DNA of 64,000 bases, taken from assembly GCA_902781515.1 (NCBI GenBank), contig CACZJU010000004.1, forward strand, positions 1-64,000, written 5' to 3'. This stretch comes from an uncultured Bacteroidales bacterium. GTDB taxonomy: Bacteria > Bacteroidota > Bacteroidia > Bacteroidales > Bacteroidaceae. A program made the translations under genes and the position numbers. Positions 63,801 through 64,000 of the stretch are shown one piece after another. How positions within the stretch are numbered: position 1 is the first letter of the stretch; each line of letters opens with the position of its first letter. A model generated the notes under the pieces. That model made no database searches, was not told the origin of the DNA, and saw nothing but the letters and a program-made list of their open reading frames with translations.

Positions 63801-64000
63801 TTGTAAAGAGCAGCCAAATCTGCCAAAGCTTGTTGCTGTTCTCCAAGAGGAGCTACAACTACTGTAAAGTTGCTGGTACGTACATAAGAGTGATTGGTGC
63901 TTTGTTTTTCGGCTTTAATGTTAACGAAATAAATAGTTTTATCATCTTCTACGTTAAACCATTCAACATGTTGGTTGTCCTCAGGACTTGAACTTATAAC
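60806..64000 (-). CDS. Large surface protein with F5/8-type C domain, 5'-truncated by window edge
   Basis: The frame stays open to base 64000, so the start is outside the window; a TTG at 63826 is only internal. At least 1064 residues are visible. Order: helical segment ('LAALYKQYEDFKSKF'), a 'GYYRIYSALPFTETYDDDEG' module like that of the 1091-residue protein at 27 kb, a helical part, a discoidin/F5/8-type C domain ('SLANIIDGNKTTYWHSAWSA'), FIVAR-like helices and further beta modules. The end is 'GAVYTIDGRLVSRRA' then 'GKGLYILNGHKVIVK', the shared sorting-like tail. No catalytic motif is visible in this part. Probably glycan-binding, alongside the neighbouring M60 peptidase. Confidence 0.82.
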   Translation of the reverse strand, partial: VISSSPEDNQHVEWFNVEDDKTIYFVNIKAEKQSTNHSYVRTSNFTVVVAPLGEQQQALADLAALYKQYEDFKSKFTVGDKPGQYSEEAVQAFLDALEDANADGPDFDNTLSVEDLKALGQALVDAYEAVLKTKVPMSLETGYYRIYSALPFTETYDDDEGAQVVDENVTKYMGVKLADGKYNVKWYTPEDMDVEAPALWKVEQKDTLFDIVNGAFEYHFADTNPFTLSEGSDSLISIEPIGTDENDITTVAFRLVSKTVDGNSYFHISGHNSGKQSKHNSNGNIVTWYPDAAASQWVFESVSEGEAKAIFEAYAAIKERELMLMAYDTLMTASKRELGKALKLDIVKMTINTEQNLITSADQLSSPWTESSEGSLANIIDGNKTTYWHSAWSAGSVANHTHYLQVALTEAIDYDIAMTIARRAVANDHITAWTVFGSNDAEAADEEWSYLAYLTTPFGNNTETLNTLPFSTKGNQYLRFYIDGTTTGRGYGHVSEFQLNPAQLDEEQTVTFLNEAMALNNLVGVYSLKDRDEIQQEDFNTLMDAYNALMAKFVSNEKLRKALAETKGTDKLIKVGSNPGEWADDSQATAFQQLYGEAQDYYDGGTYTEEQIEDYVTRLTEMKKNILNSANKIQTGKWYKIRFDNEANFVANEWDLVAGKALTVETQDQGTITTSQPLWDKVVAVAKLDSKKTYYKRVDKAGTEEETIVDDSTTVHTVLGAQPTEVGSGNGIYFIDENNLSNKDMALFRFVAVGDSAYVLQNKATGLFLKGISNGSTVNASLHPTLFDASAIGYGKNLISVRTLSTGSNLYYLHGQKASNALVTWNADTPESASALYIEEVETVADGYVGQANIMMEPGTINAICYPGELTPTTTGDAGQAWTVSGIEGNKITLAKITDKIHAGRPFIFVNGLTSWYQENAPAEPVTFMVSTDNFAAEPQTNLPLKGTYARTGLHKGDVYCQDTRFCVATINAGDVDFDNKTVYVAGNSAYISNEPAINHNAELEVIFDKNAEDGIQAAIEAVSKAGAVYTIDGRLVSRRATINELSRFGKGLYILNGHKVIVK

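Noticed and set aside
63826-63826. Start of the last surface protein at 63826
   Set aside because: This is a TTG, and the frame continues without a stop to the window edge, with no signal peptide at the TTG.

Overview
The window looks like a chromosomal segment of a gut-type Bacteroidales, most likely Prevotella or a close relative. Supporting signs: sigma-ABfr-type promoters (TTTG, about 19 bp, TAnnTTTG), almost no Shine-Dalgarno sequences, large secreted proteins ending in a 'DLSGRR ... KGLYI.NGKKV.VK' tail, and typical Bacteroidetes families (GH3-like adenylase, DUF3108, DUF4834, DUF6057, fused KorA). This is judged from protein and motif recognition only; no database was searched.

Layout. 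1-3.7 kb: end of a secreted Ig-like/BspA-like protein, an OmpA-type outer-membrane protein and an Ig-like lipoprotein. 3.7-6.9 kb: accessory patch with a YafQ-type toxin-antitoxin pair between 85-bp direct repeats, a phosphoribosyltransferase, a junction of two gene remnants (AraC tail and DUF3987) and a phage-type lysozyme-like gene. 6.9-11.4 kb: minus-strand dnaE-trxA-hypothetical operon. 11.4-13.1 kb: psd-pssA-DUF4834 (phosphatidylethanolamine synthesis). 13.3-25.9 kb: tRNA-Arg, korAB, upp, pckA, a DsbD-like reductase, an M16 peptidase and metG. 26-30.7 kb: AT-richer accessory patch with a putative GNAT toxin-antitoxin pair, a 1091-residue secreted protein and a 73-residue protein with a strong Shine-Dalgarno. 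30.8-39.7 kb: minus-strand run of DUF3108, Ig-like lipoprotein, GH3-like, aminotransferase, ribBA and LptF/LptG permease. 39.8-49.2 kb: tRNA-Met(CAT), malQ, a GH2 enzyme, manC-HIT-greA and a GH51 arabinofuranosidase. 49.5-52.9 kb: glmM-nagA converging on nagB (amino-sugar metabolism). 53-56.5 kb: CxxCH beta-propeller lipoprotein, DUF6057 membrane protein and rubredoxin. 56.5-64 kb: an M60 (HEIGH) metallopeptidase and a partial F5/8-domain surface protein, a likely mucin/glycan-facing pair.

The most unusual layer is not a gene but a dense set of short, strictly phased repeats. (a) Three arrays of dyad-symmetric units with a 22-23 bp period lie between genes at 26.9, 30.8 and 56.2 kb; two share the grammar '18-19 nt dyad beginning ATAAG plus a 4-nt YGYC spacer'. 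(b) Arrays of 9-bp units occur in at least five places, twice as paired inverted arms, and continue in phase inside coding sequence. (c) 7-bp AT-rich arrays sit at many gene boundaries. (d) A 127-bp GC-rich inverted repeat supplies both the C-terminus of one protein and part of the signal peptide of the next. These repeats form signal peptides, linkers, C-terminal tails and one promoter box, so repeat spread seems to be shaping exported proteins here.
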